A DNA stretch of 64,000 bases from Clytia hemisphaerica. Its lineage: Eukaryota; Cnidaria; Hydrozoa; Leptothecata; Clytiidae. Each line of letters starts with the position of its first letter. Position 1 is the first letter of the stretch. A program made the translations under genes and the position numbers. A model generated the notes under the pieces. That model worked only from the letters and a program-made list of their open reading frames with translations. It was not told the origin of the DNA and did no database searches. Of the stretch, positions 22,535 to 33,786 are shown in pieces. The stretch covers positions 1,193,407-1,257,406 of the forward strand of contig CACVBU010000598.1 of assembly GCA_902728285.1 (NCBI GenBank), in the 5' to 3' direction.

Positions 22535-24088
22535 GTTAATTTTTACGTCAGAGGGTCGAAATGTTGTTAACAGTTGTAAACAGGTGAAGATTTTGGGGGA
22601 GGCAAATAAATGCACAAACGTTTATTAGGTTCCGAAATGTGTATTTGTCGAAATGAGTAAAATAGTAACTTGACATGATTGAAATTGCCGAAATCTGTGA
22701 AATGAAATAAATGTGAAATATTGTTCGCTTTGGGCTGATGTTGGGGATGTACCATGCAATATGAGGCCTAACTTAAGCGCCTAAGACCGTAAGGATGACG
22801 GCTGTCGAAGGACTGTAAGGGGACAGCCATATGAGCGTGGGACTGTAAGGAAGACAGCCTTTACTCCTAACCTTATGAGCGTGGGCTGTAAGGAGGACAG
22901 CCTTTACTCCTGAACCTTAAGCGTGGACTGTAAGGAGGACAGTCAAATGAGCGTGGACTGTAAGGAGGACAGCCATATGAGCGTGGACTGTAAGGAGGAC
23001 AGCCTTTACTCCTAACCTTATGAGCGTGGACTGTAAGGAGGACAGCCTTTACTCCTCAACCTTATGAGCGTGGACTGTAAGGAGGACAGCCTTTACTCCT
23101 AACATGTATGTGCCTGTAGATACTGTATAAGCTAGCCACTAGGTAGGAGTATGGGGTTCCGAAGGGACCCACACCCCCAAAACGTCCCCAAAACTACCCG
23201 CACAATACATCCCCAAATCAGCAGCCAAACTCAAAAAGAAGTCATTACACATTAGGAAGCTAACTCTTATAAAAGGATGACAGTCTTGGTCTTAGTGCTT
23301 TAAAAGTTTTCCCTATAGGTCATAATGAGAATAGCCTGAGCCTATGTATTTGATGAAGATGGCCTGAGCCTATATCCTGGTGAGAATAACCTGAGCCCAT
23401 GTCCTGATAGGGATGATTGATTTTAGTCTAGATTGTAATGAGGATGATTGGACTTAGGTGTCTAAGACCGTAGGGATGACGGCCTGTCGAAGGACTGTAA
23501 GGAGGACAGCCATATGAGCAAGGCAGGATGGTCTGAATCGAGATCTGAGGGTAAAATTGTTTGGACATTTAATGCAAGGGATCTGCTAAATATAATAAGA
23601 TTATTTGAGGATGGTGACATAACTTTTAATCTAAGCACTGTATCTCTGTGGGGTATGTTTCAGGGAAAGAAAGGGAACCAAGTCCCAGGGTAGTTGAAAC
23701 CAAAAAAGCAATCTACTTATTGTGAAGTCTCCAGACCCAATTTATGTTACAGCTGTATAGAGAATAGGTGTAAAAAAAAAAAAAAAAAAAAAAGCCCATA
23801 TCTCAACAAGTAAATTCCCAGATGTTCATTGCTAATATAATTACCATTGAATCGTGACGTCATTCGACGTCACCAGGGATTATAGCAAGAGAAAACAAGA
23901 AAGAAAAGAAAAATATCTGTCCCACTTACATGTGAACCCAAGGTTGGATAGTAAGAAACCCAGTTAAGACAAAATAAAACTTGACGACACAAGACCAAGA
24001 GCTACCCAACCAGTAGGTTTGCATGGGATCATAGGCTAAGATTATTACCAGCGTATCATGACGTCATTAGACGTCGCCAGGCATAATA
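22535..24088 (+). repeat. Near-duplicate block, copy 2
   Basis: It begins with the same GTTAATTTTTACGTC as copy 1 and is about 160 bp longer, chiefly from extra minisatellite units. It carries an A run of about 21 near 23773-23793. The sequence continues beyond 24088 into more units of the CRE-containing array, which copy 1 lacks. Confidence 0.85.
22785..23105 (+). repeat. Minisatellite, GAGCGTGGACTGTAAGGAGG units (copy 2)
   Basis: The same 26- and ~44-bp units as at 21385-21630, with more copies here. Confidence 0.8.
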
Positions 24089-24960
24089 GAATGAGAACAA
24101 ACAAAAAAGGTCAGGTGAAAAAAAGAAAAAGAAACTCCCCAATTTACAGGTGAACCCATGGGTGGATAGTTAGAAACCCAACTAAAACAAAAGTAAACAT
24201 GACAGCACAGACCCAGGGCTATCTAATCAGTAGGTTCCCAAAAAATTCATAGGCTAAGTAATGACCAATGTATCATGACGTCATTGGACGTCGGCATGAG
24301 TGATAAGATGAAGAAAAGAAGGGTGAAAAACAACTGTCCATCTTACAGAGAAACCCAGTTAAAAACAAAAGTAAAACATGACAACACAGAAACCCAGGGC
24401 TATCCAACCAGTAGGTCTCCAAAAGTTCATAGGCTAAATAATTAACAATGCATCATGACGTCATTGGACGTCAACAGTGGATAGTGAGAAACCCAGTTAA
24501 AAACAAAAGGTGAAACATAACACATAAACCCAGGGCTATCCAACCAGTAGATTTCCCAAAGGTGCATTTTATAAAGCTGAAATAATTACCAATGTATCAA
24601 CCAACACCGTTGGATATCAACAGGGATTAAAGAAGGGAGAACAAATGGGGTGAAAAACAACTGCCCGACTTGACAAATGAACCCATGGGTGGATAGTTAA
24701 AAACCCCAGTTAAAAACAAAAAGGTAAAAGATGATAACGCATGAAACCCAGGGCTATCAACCAAGGCTTCCAAAGGTTCGTAGGCTAGAATAATGAAATG
24801 GCTAATGTATCAACGTCATTGGACGTTACCAGGGATTAAAAGGAAGGGAAAAACAAAATGGGGTGAAAACAACTGCCCGACTTCCGATATATGAGCACAT
24901 GGGTGGATAGTTTATAGAAGCCCCCCCAGAGAAATGAAAGACAAAATTGCAACTTGAAAC
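23835..24960 (+). repeat. ~140-220-bp tandem array with TGACGTCATT core
   Basis: About six degenerate units share a core such as ATCATGACGTCATTGGACGT, followed by CAGGGATTA or similar, a GAAA-rich stretch, CATGGGTGGATAG, AAACCCAGTTAAAAACAAAA and CAGGGCTATCCAACCAGTAG. Cores lie near 23858, 24057, 24275, 24459, 24597 and 24803; the last two are worn. TGACGTCA is the cAMP-response-element palindrome. One further unit (22310-22530) lies in copy 1. Confidence 0.7.
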
Positions 24961-25650
24961 CAACAAAGCAAGGGTACGCAAACCTAATGTGGTTCCTTTC
25001 CACGACTAAGATTGCCCATGTGCCATGACCAGCAAAACAAACTCAGGGACGTACACGTATCATCAAGGTAGACCATAAAAGATACCAAGATTTGATCATG
25101 TTGGATGGAGGGGGGAGGATGAGAATAGAAATTTGAACTTACAAGACTGTTCACTTAACTTTCCATTTTGTTGAAAGACCATCCAAGGAAGAGAGTGAAG
25201 ACAGGTGCATCTGGGACTGTGACTTCGAGGAGAACGAGTACGTAAGTAACAAACGTGTGTGGATGGGAGCTTCTTGGATTGGTTGTCATCAGTCAGCAAT
25301 GTTTATTGTTTTTGAAGGAATTCAGCAGTAGAGTAGCCAACAGCAATCATAGAATGTAAGGTAAGGACCAGCAGAACAAGCATCCATCGAGAGTTCTTGA
25401 TTTATTTAATTAACTATCCAGACTTTTCTTTGACACTTGAAAATATGGTCATGGGTCTGCTGCACATGTCATCCCAACAAATTGAAAACACAAGAATAAG
25501 AAAGACTAAGCGTGGTTTCACTCCCGTATAAATAGTGATACTGGGATTTGAGCAATGGCTTCTAGAGTGCGTAGCATGATGGCGGAAGGGTGTATTGCGG
25601 GCGTTGATTTGTCTTCCTTAAAATTAACCTAACCTAACTAAAGTTAGCTC

Positions 25651-27488
25651 TAATTTGCTCAAGTTTTCAAATGTACATTTGTTGATATTTTTGTTCAAAC
25701 TGTAATTTATCTTTGTCTGTTATTTTGTTAATAACTACCTTTATTGTTTATAGAGCTTCTTGAACTTTAAAGACCATTATATGGTCGTAACTCGAGAATG
25801 TCTTTCTTAACTTGGTAAAACAAGATACCGGCAAAGTACAAAAAAGTAGAATGTATGTATATGAATCCAAAATTGAATGTGAATCAATGTAAACAAACTT
25901 TTTTTTTTTTGGTCTTCAAAATAGATTTACCTCACTTAAGGGCCTATTTGTTTCATCACTATTTTTGCTATGTTTACTACAAGTGCACTCGATTCAATTT
26001 TTTCTGTCCAGATCTGTAGCACTTTTTGTAAATAAACTTGCAAACTCCCTTTTAGCAAAAATAGTAAAAACATCAACCTTCTGCAAGCAAAGCAAAGTTT
26101 GCAATTTCTTCACAGTAAAAATTGCATCTAAAATTAGACTGGATGATACTTTCGTAGCCTGATTGCCGATTTTAAACCAATAAAATTAGAGAAGTGAAGA
26201 GCTGAAACTGTAGCTTGCTCCACGCACGTGTCTATATCTGAAATCAAAATAGCAGTTGTTTTCATAGACTAGAGTCTACTTTTGGCTGAACTTTGCTTTT
26301 TGATAATTTTTTATGACGCTGAGTCCAGTGAAGTAGACTAGGAGCATTTGGCGAGGTCGCCATTTTGAAAAAAAATATTTGAAATCCAAATAACAAAAAA
26401 GCTACTCGAAGTTGAAAAATATAATTAAGCATGAGAAGCAAACATCAATAACAGATTTTGAATCACTTATTTTCAAATAAAAACATTACTTTGTTCTTTT
26501 TTTACCTGGCAAAAACGACAAAAATCTGGCGGACTGTTTTACAGTCCGCCTATAGGCAAAACCATATTACCATATACTACCGGGCCACTTATCAGCGCCA
26601 AAAAGACCATAAAAAAGCTCTAAGTGGACCCCGGGCTATTGTTTTCATAATGGCGGGATGGTGGTCACACAACCGTAAATAAACAGTGGATTGAAAATTA
26701 CTTTTCAAAATTCAAAGTACAACCAGGGATCATAAAGTTGGCAGACAACAAAACTTGCAATATTTACTATCATTTTCAAAGTTTTCATGGAATTTCATAG
26801 CACTTTTAGCAAATAGCATCTACAGCATTTATAGTAAGTGAAACAAATAGGCCCTAAAGTGTTTTCACTGTTCGTTCAGTGTGGTAAATCTATTTGGAAA
26901 ACCTGAAAAAAGTTTGTATAGGCGCACATTCAACTTTTTCAGTTGTGATAGCCTACGTAATAACTTGCGCCCCAGTAGTTTGGTGAAATAGCTCCAATTC
27001 TGGCTTTCCAAGTTAGGAGGGACCTTCCCAAAGGCATTTAACGGTGGTTAGACTAGGCACACAGACAGTCATACAGAAACACCATAAAGTGAAAGTATAT
27101 AGCTATAAACTCAAAAAGTCTAGCTTCCTGAAGACATCTCTTCATTGTCTGCGCTGCGATCATCTTAATGGATTCAATCCTTTCAGCTTGGAGAAAAGAT
27201 TGCATTATGAAAAAGTACTATGCACTTTAAAAAAAATTAGGCGCATTTCAACTTATCTCGACTGTACGTCTGAATGGACCACAATGGCATTCCTTTATTT
27301 TTCTTTTGACCAACAACATAAAAGATTTTGCTTGAGAATAGTGCAATCACAGCGTAGGCGAGTGGAGTCCGGGCCTTAGCTATGATTGGTTTCTATTTCG
27401 CCCTATTTAAGATGGCGCAGAACCTTTTGATAAATTTTATCCGCATTATCCTCTTGACTATTGTTTATTAGGCAAAGTAGTTATAGAG

Positions 27489-27490
<2 letters not shown>
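25651..27490 (-). repeat. Dispersed repeat R, copy A, second fragment
   Basis: It continues repeat R: TAATTTGCTCAAGTTTTCAA at the left and GGTCTTCAAAATAGATTTAC before the TTAA-flanked element, then GGTAAATCTATTTGG and onward to TTTAAGATGGCGCAGAACCT and GTTTATTAGGCAAAG at the right. All are found inverted in 39858-40690. It contains the 915-bp insertion at 25940-26854 and about 130 bp of extra sequence near 25720-25850. A 111-codon chance frame at 27044-27379 is within the repeat and is not called. Confidence 0.75.
25940..26854. mobile_element. 915-bp piggyBac-like element (TTAA target) in repeat R
   Basis: The ends GGGCCTATTTGTTTCA and TGAAACAAATAGGCCC are 16-bp inverted repeats. The left flank is TTAA (25936-25939) and the right flank is TAAA, probably a mutated TTAA; the empty site in the R copy near 40500 reads CACTTAGAG. 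TTAA duplications are the mark of piggyBac transposases. There is no transposase. Inside, 26528-26550 is a perfect hairpin, GGCGGACTGT and ACAGTCCGCC around TTT. Confidence 0.75.
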
Positions 27491-27585
<95 letters not shown>

Positions 27586-27606
27586 TTAAATCAATCAATA
27601 ATCAAA
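27483..27606. repeat. AATC microsatellite at the LINE B 3' end
   Basis: About 24 uninterrupted AATC units, then imperfect ones. Read on the minus strand it follows LINE B directly, matching the microsatellite tails typical of CR1/L2-like LINEs. Confidence 0.9.
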
Positions 27607-27755
27607 TCAATTAATTATTCCTGATTCAAATCCAACTGTCATAAAAACATTAAAAATATATATATTGAAAAAAAAGAGCTGAGAAAAAAAAAACTATGTA
27701 CAATTTTTACAAGTGCAGATAGGTAAGACATTTTTTAGAGCATTTTTAAAGGAAT

Positions 27756-30700
27756 CTAAATTTTCAAGCGACTTAATAGAGGATATGGTAGTTTGTTCCA
27801 GGTTGAAACTGCTCTAAAGTCAAATGTGTTAACACCAAATGCACTATTGTATTTTTTATATAGAGGAAGAGAAAGAGTATGACCAGAACGAAGCTTATAA
27901 CGTGACTGCAATGCCGTGAATATGCCATGCATGATACGTGGTCCAAGGCCATGTGTAGATTTAAATACTTCCATGAGGAGAAGTTTTAGGTTCGTTTCGT
28001 GTATGAATACTCACCGCATTACAGTCAGTTAATAAGTCGTCATATTCCGAGATGGTTTTTTCAAAGCACATAGTGCTCTGTGGTGGCATTACTCAATAAG
28101 GCTGCTACCCCCTTTACCGCAAAACATCCAGACTAATGGGCAATAGTTAAATGGTGAGAGAATTATAGGAGTTTATAAGAAGTTTTGCTTGATCTTCTGA
28201 TAAAAAATGTCTCACCCTTCTCAATGCCCTTAGTTTTTGGTTAGATTTTTTACATAATTCGGTGACGTGAGGAATAAAAGATAATTTTGCATCGATTTTT
28301 ATACCAAGAAGTTTCACGACATCGACGTTCTTAATGTTGTTTTTACCAACAGGAAGAGAAACATCGGCGTTAAAAGTACCGGGGTAAATAAGTTGAAACA
28401 TAGAGGGATTTGCAACCATTGAGTTATGCTTAAGGGCTCTGACCATAGTGAATTTTTCATAATTTCCGTGTTTAAAATGTATTTTCTGACTGATGTAACC
28501 AACAAAACTATGGCATGTTATTCATTTTCTGTTAGACAAACTATTCCTGAATCTGAAAATTCAAAAACTGTATTGGAAAAATTTGATGAAGAAGAAAATG
28601 AAGACTTTTGCGAGGAAGAGTATTTCAACTTTGAAGAGCTTAGTTTCGGCGAAGAAAAAACATTTTGAAAACATTTTCGCAGTAGATGGTGTATCTTTTA
28701 CCGAACAATAAAAATTTTTGCGGAAAATTTTTGTAAATGCTTCTTTGTCTCGAAATCTTCAAAGTACATAGTGGTTTTTCATCAATTTTCCATCTGGATT
28801 TTGCTTAAAAAAACAGTCATAACTTTTGACACATCTTTTTAAAAAAATTTTCCGCAAAATTTAAAATAGTTCAATACTTTGTGGACAGTTTGAAAAAAGT
28901 TCGAAACAAAAAGGTTAATTACCAATTAAAACTTAGCACTTTTTATAAAAGAAGGTGATGCAACATATTATTAACGTTTATTTAAAGTTCATAACGTCAT
29001 TATTGCAATTATTTATTTATTTATTTATTTATTTTTTTTTTTTTTTCATCATTAATTTCTCGATCTCCAAAAGTATATTGGTTCTTCTTACAAGAAGTTG
29101 AAATATTTTATGTATATGTTATGTATATAAATGTACGATTCAAACTGATACGAAGTGGACAGCTAAATCATTAATGGAAGCTTTAATTTAATTACTCTTA
29201 AGGGGTTTGATTAAAAAGCAATTTATAAAGGCAATTCTGTGTTAAAAGTGTTAAAGAATCTAAAACATAACTTTTATGTTCAAATACCAAAATCTATTTT
29301 CTGACTATGGTCAGAGCCCTTAAACCAATCAAGAACAATGCTTAGTTGGTGTAAAAGGTTTGCGTTAACTTCATCCAAGTTTGATCCAGAAGAAGATAAA
29401 GTATTATCATCTGCAAAATTTAAAATTTCATCTATGATATAAAATAGATCGTTTATGAATATATTAAAAAGTAATGGCCCAAGGATAGACCCTTGGGGTA
29501 CTCCTAATAAAATATCGAGCCATGAACTTAAATGAGAACCTATACGAACTCTGTGCTTCCTATTGCTTAAATAGCTGTGTGCATTAATTGGACGGCACTC
29601 TCACTGAGCCCGTATGCCGAGAGTTTTGCCAAAAGTAAGTTGTGAGGTAAACAGTCAAAGGCTTCAGATAAGTCAATTAAGATTGCTTCCACTTTTTGGT
29701 CATTTGCTATAGCACTCTGCCAATTCCTCAACATGTTCAAAATGGCATGTTGAGTGCTATGACCTTTTCGAAAACCACACAAGAGTTTTGAAAAATGTGG
29801 TTCGAGATGGGCGTTTAATTGATTTACTATTAAACGCTCAAAGATTTTAGAAACAACTGGGAGTAAGCTTATTGGTCTATAATTGACCTTATCAGTAAGT
29901 GAGCCTTTTTTGAGAACAGGAGTGATATCAGCAAGCTTAAGCTGCCTGGAAATGTCCAGGATTCCAGGCACTTATTAAAACATGAAGTTAAGAATGGAGC
30001 ACAGACGTTTGCTGCAATTTTAAGCACACGAGTTGGTATAGTTCCACTTACAGATTTAGATTTATTTAGGCTTGAAATAACTTTGAGAACGTCAGTCTCT
30101 TCAACTCTGGAAAAATCAAAAACCTCGTCAGTGTTCCTTTGAGAAATTATTTCTTTGATACTTGGATGTTTTTCAAATGGTTTTATAAATTTTTTACCGG
30201 AACTCTGATTTGAGTTTTGACTATCCCAAGTTGGGATTTCGAGTGTCTCAGTAACCCTATTGAAATAAGAGTTGAAAATATCGGCAACGCTTTCATTTGA
30301 TGTATGTAAAGCGTTATTTTCAAGCAATTGAATCCCTCCTTCAGCTTTGCAGTTTTTATCTGAAAATTTTGTTTTAATAGCACCCCAGAAGTGTTTAGAC
30401 TTGCCGGTGTTATTGCTGAAGAAAGTTTTCTTTGCTTTCTTGTCAAGTTTGACGACTAAATTTCTCTGGCGTTTATAACTTGCCTCATCCTCAGAATTTT
30501 GAGATTTATTTGCTAATTCTTTGAGATGAGAGCGCTTCATGATTGCTTTCCTGAGATCTTTGGTAACATGAGGTTTATTATTAGCGCGAAGATATTTGGT
30601 CTTCAAAGGTACATGCCTATTCAAAATATTGTTGAAAATATTTTCAAATTCATCATAATTTTCAATTTTATTTCTAGAGACACAATAATCTAGCTCATAT

Positions 30701-31275
30701 AGAAAGAGATCCTCGTTGAAGTTTTTATATTTTCGATACTTGATAATTGTTGGTGGTAATTTAGTATACTTTAACTTAAGCATTGTATAAATTAACTTAA
30801 CCCCGTTTCTACTGTTCCCGTATTTTTGATGTTTTATTTTGAGTTTGTCAAGATAAGGTCGATACACGTACCTCTTTCGATTTAAAACAAGTTTTTGATT
30901 TCATGACATTTGACATGTCATTAAATTCGAGGAAACGTGCTACCTTGGGGTCAGTAGGCTCAAGGTTAAAATCACCAATGACTATGATATTGTGATAGTC
31001 TACTTCATAAAAGTGTATAGCATTGGATAAAGTATTAAAAAATAAATCTATGTTAATTCTATCTGGCCTATAAATATTAAATACCAATAATTTGTCTCTT
31101 TCCTAAGTCTTATTTCTAAAGGAAGAATATGTAGAGCAGGGTCTAGCTTAAAATTGGTCAAGTGACGTGTAGGAATGCCACTTTTCACAAATGTTAAGAG
31201 GCCTCCACTGTTTGATGTACAGTCTATACGAAAAGGAGGAAATTTGTAGCCCTGTAGATTAAAGTCAAAAAGACA
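27756..31275 (-). pseudogene. LINE B ORF2 (endonuclease and reverse transcriptase), broken
   Basis: The endonuclease part is recognised by GYKFPPFRIDCTSNSGGLL near 31200-31250 and by IIVIGDFNLEPTD near 30975. After a frameshift near 30860 a lysine-rich linker runs to about 29950, containing KHFWGAIKT and SVSGTIPTRVLKI. RT motifs follow: ADITPVLKKG, NYRPISLLPVVSKIFERLI, CGFRKGHSTQHAI, LIDLSEAFDCLPH, GVPQGSILGPLLFNIFINDL and the catalytic NFADDNT at about 29405. One more frameshift lies near 29940-29960. Beyond the inserted element the frame resumes (HNSMVANPSMFQL, then VKLLGIKID and LRALRRVRHFL), the usual region after the palm, and ends near 27756 (STWNKLP). Apart from the insertion and a few frameshifts it is well preserved, so this copy is fairly young. 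Confidence 0.85.
28434..29319. mobile_element. 886-bp piggyBac-like element (TTAA target) in LINE B
   Basis: The ends GGGCTCTGACCATAGT and its complement are exact 16-bp inverted repeats apart from the last base or two. Both sides carry TTAA (28430-28433, 29320-29323); removing the element and one TTAA restores the LINE B frame (GAT TGG TTT AAG CAT). On the plus strand an open frame to 28668 ends in an acidic stretch (FDEEENEDFCEEEYFNFEEL); acidic N-termini are seen in piggyBac transposases, but this is too short to prove descent. An ATTT microsatellite and T run lie near 29010-29046. Confidence 0.85.
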
Positions 31276-31284
31276 AGTTTATTG

Positions 31285-31585
31285 ACGTCGTTTTTTAAAA
31301 CAGCGATAACTTCGATTCTATTACTACAATTAACACCAAATTTCGACTGGAGACGTTGATTGTTGATTTTGAAATAATGCATGAAAAAAATTTGATTTTT
31401 TGATGACGTCATCATTATTTGACGTATTTTAGTTTTTACCGACAGTAAATGACATCATCTAAAAATTTTGAAAATTTCTCAACAAATATTTAAGAATCGT
31501 TAATCTACGTCTCCAGTCAAAATTTGGTGTTGATTGCATTAATAGACTTGAAGTTTCAATAATGACGTCATTTGAATCTTACTTA
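31285..31585. repeat. Imperfect inverted repeat with TGACGTCAT
   Basis: CAACACCAAATTTCGACTGGAGACGT-type sequence near 31330-31355 and its complement near 31515-31540 form the arms, with TGACGTCAT at 31404-31412 and 31562-31570. It abuts the truncated 5' end of LINE B. Probably a small MITE; ends not defined. Confidence 0.45.
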
Positions 31586-31612
31586 TGACGTGTTTTTTCG
31601 ATGTATTTCATA

Positions 31613-31790
31613 ACGTCAAAATCAGTTTTTGGTCGATATCTTGAGATTGGCTTAATTTAAATTTTCGGCCCAGCACTTTCCGAAATCCTCTAATTAATAC
31701 GCTTCTTTTGAGCTATATACGAGAGTTAAGGAACAATGGGAAGCGGTGGAAAAATCGGGAAATAGGTTTTGGACTTTCCTTAACTCACCT
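31613..31790 (-). repeat. Dispersed repeat, inverted copy of 20395-20542
   Basis: The segment from AACGTCAAAATCAGTTTTTG to GTTTTGGACTTTCCTTAACT matches the earlier copy on the opposite strand. It is followed by GAGGGTAGCCACCCACGC, which the first copy lacks. Confidence 0.65.
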
Positions 31791-32277
31791 GAGGGTAGCC
31801 ACCCACGCTAAAGCTATAAAGGAGCAGGTCAATTTCCCATCGTAGAGGAGTGATAGTCAGCGTTTGATGGTGCATCTCCAGTCGGGCTCAGCTAACCTCG
31901 CGCTAGCCTGGGAATCCAAGTGTTAAACTTTGTTCACAGTCTAGTTTATGATATTTTTGGTGCTTATTTAACGCTTGGCGCGCAGATAGTTCATGGTAGG
32001 TAATCCTACCTAGGTCACGTGACATTACAATATAATTTCAGCGCTTGACCAATCAAATTCAGACAGAAGCTTCGCGGGTTTTAGAAAACAATGGCAACAA
32101 TATATTTTCCGATTTTCATTTTTTTTTGCCTGCGATGGCTTAAAACACGACATCTAGCCCTTCGGGCTTTATAAATCTATGAGGTAACTCACCTGCAGGG
32201 AGATTTTTCCTTGCAATGCAGGTTCGGCCTGATTGACTAGCTTTCGGCGTATTTACTGAGGTAAAGCATACCAGGAT
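31791..32277. other. No gene seen
   Basis: Mixed composition with GC-richer patches near 31880-31920. I see no open frame of note and no match elsewhere in the window. Confidence 0.3.
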
Positions 32278-32378
32278 AATCATGACGACGGGCGAAAAAT
32301 GTAATAGGCTAGTAAAAATACGAAATTTACTTGGTTGAAACTCACTAGCCTGTTAAATTTTCGTTCGTCGTCGTGATT
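32278..32378. ncRNA. 101-nt imperfect hairpin (miRNA-like or tiny MITE)
   Basis: The left arm 32278-32313 (AATCATGACGACGGGCGAAA onward) pairs with 32344-32378 (ACTAGCCTGTTAAATTTTCG onward) over about 35 bp, with five or six mismatches and one bulge; the loop is about 30 nt. Length and pairing suit a pre-miRNA-like hairpin, but a small inverted-repeat element would look the same. Only the pairing is seen. Confidence 0.3.
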
Positions 32379-33786
32379 TTACCGATACGAAGTTTCTAGC
32401 GATTGAAGAAAGCTGGAAAAGCAGGTTCTCAACAATTTCTCACGGAAAATTAATCATGCATGTGCATCGTTAAATGATCATTAATGATTCACAAGTCTTT
32501 AAATACAATTCAAAATTCTAAATCATCCTCGCTACTGCATTCACTCAGAATATCATATTAGTATACTTCAGCAGATTTCCCTGATGAATTTTCTGGATCT
32601 CCCCATACTGTATTTAATTATAAGCCCCGTATACTTCAGTCAACCTTTCTTTACTTTTATGACATTAGAACAATCGGATGAGTGCTTTCCGGGCTTCAAA
32701 CAGATGACTAATCAATGGCTTACCAAAAGACTGGATATCTGACGGGAAACACGACAAAAAGATCCTTAAAGAAGAACGATTACCAAAACAAACGCTGGTC
32801 ATTGGAGGTTGATGATCTTAGATAAATATTCACCGTCGACAACTTAGCAACTATGGAATCGTGGATGCGTTTTATCAAGTTGATCATTCAAGTTAATTTA
32901 TCAAGCTGAATTTGGTCTTTCCTGTGAGAATTACAAACGGACTGATATGTCATGAAGCTTATACCTCTTAAAAAATCTATTTCATATTTTATAGTTTTTA
33001 AATTTTTTATCTCGTATACTTAACGTCCAAAGACTTGCAGATGGAATATTTTCACTAGTGAAAAATTTTGTACATATAGAGAAGACCCTCGACCTCCGAG
33101 GGTCGGGATGACGGATGCCATTGGTTCGGAGATAATGTTTCCTCCAAAATAAACAGCCACTTGGGGGTTTTACGCAACAATCTCGGTCAAAGTATATTGG
33201 GAATCTTGGTTAATTTTTCGTTTTCAGTAATTTAAAGTTCGGGCGAAAAAGTCGCTTTTGGGAAAATTGATAAATCTATTCGAATACTTGAATTTGGGAG
33301 ATTGTCTACGGTCATGCTCACGTAGATATCAATTATATATGTGTAAAATGCATAACCAGGTAGATCCACAAAAATATCACTTGTTTATATAGCAAGGGAC
33401 TTTAACCATCATGACTTTCAATCATCAAAACAAATACTTTATGAGTAAACCAGGAAACTTTTTTTACTCTATCCTCAATGAAATATTTCATTAAGTCGAA
33501 TTCACGAAATAAAAATATCGCCAATGGCCTGAACCGCGAAATTTCCTTGCCGCGAAAATATGCCAAAAATGCCCCTTTTTAGGTTGCTTACTTAGTTTGT
33601 GATGAATTTTAGTGCTAGGCTGCTAAGCCAAGTTGCTTAGTTTTTGGTTATTTTCAGGGCTGATGAAACCTTAGCAACTCAGTTGCTTATAAAACATGTA
33701 GCAGGGATAAAAAAGAAACACCAATTTTGCATAGACTTAGTAACAAATGGTGATAAAAATAGTAGCATAATTGCCACCGGAGAAAT
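32379..33786. other. No gene seen
   Basis: A+T-rich spacer. A short GC-rich stem (CCCTCG and CGAGGG) lies near 33086-33104. An 80-codon frame at 33644-33886 runs into the repeat at 33787 and is not called. Confidence 0.3.

Larger units (their letters stand above)
21143..25650. mobile_element. 4.5-kb repeat-rich insertion in repeat R
   Basis: The two flanks are contiguous in the intact R copy near 40690, so everything between was gained at this place. It starts GTTAATTTTTACGTC and ends with a segment whose complement includes GGTTAATTTTAAGG, a weak terminal inverted similarity. It contains a near-duplication (21143-22533 and 22535-24088), two minisatellites and a ~200-bp tandem array, and no credible gene. 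I could not see a target-site duplication. Part of its length may be an assembly artefact. Confidence 0.5.
27600..31275 (-). mobile_element. Non-LTR retrotransposon LINE B (CR1/L2-like), 5'-truncated
   Basis: From high to low coordinates: the C-terminal half of an endonuclease, a linker, a complete set of RT motifs, a thumb/C-terminal region and an ATTG microsatellite tail. An 886-bp TTAA-flanked element (28434-29319) splits it. No ORF1 is seen upstream of 31275, so it is 5'-truncated, as usual for target-primed insertions. Confidence 0.85.

Noticed and set aside
21143..25650. Telomere-type repeats (CCTAACCTAACT near 25627-25640)
   Set aside because: Only two or three short units, not a telomeric array.
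27044..27379. 111-codon ORF
   Set aside because: It lies inside dispersed repeat R, and the copy at 40000-40260 does not keep the frame open.
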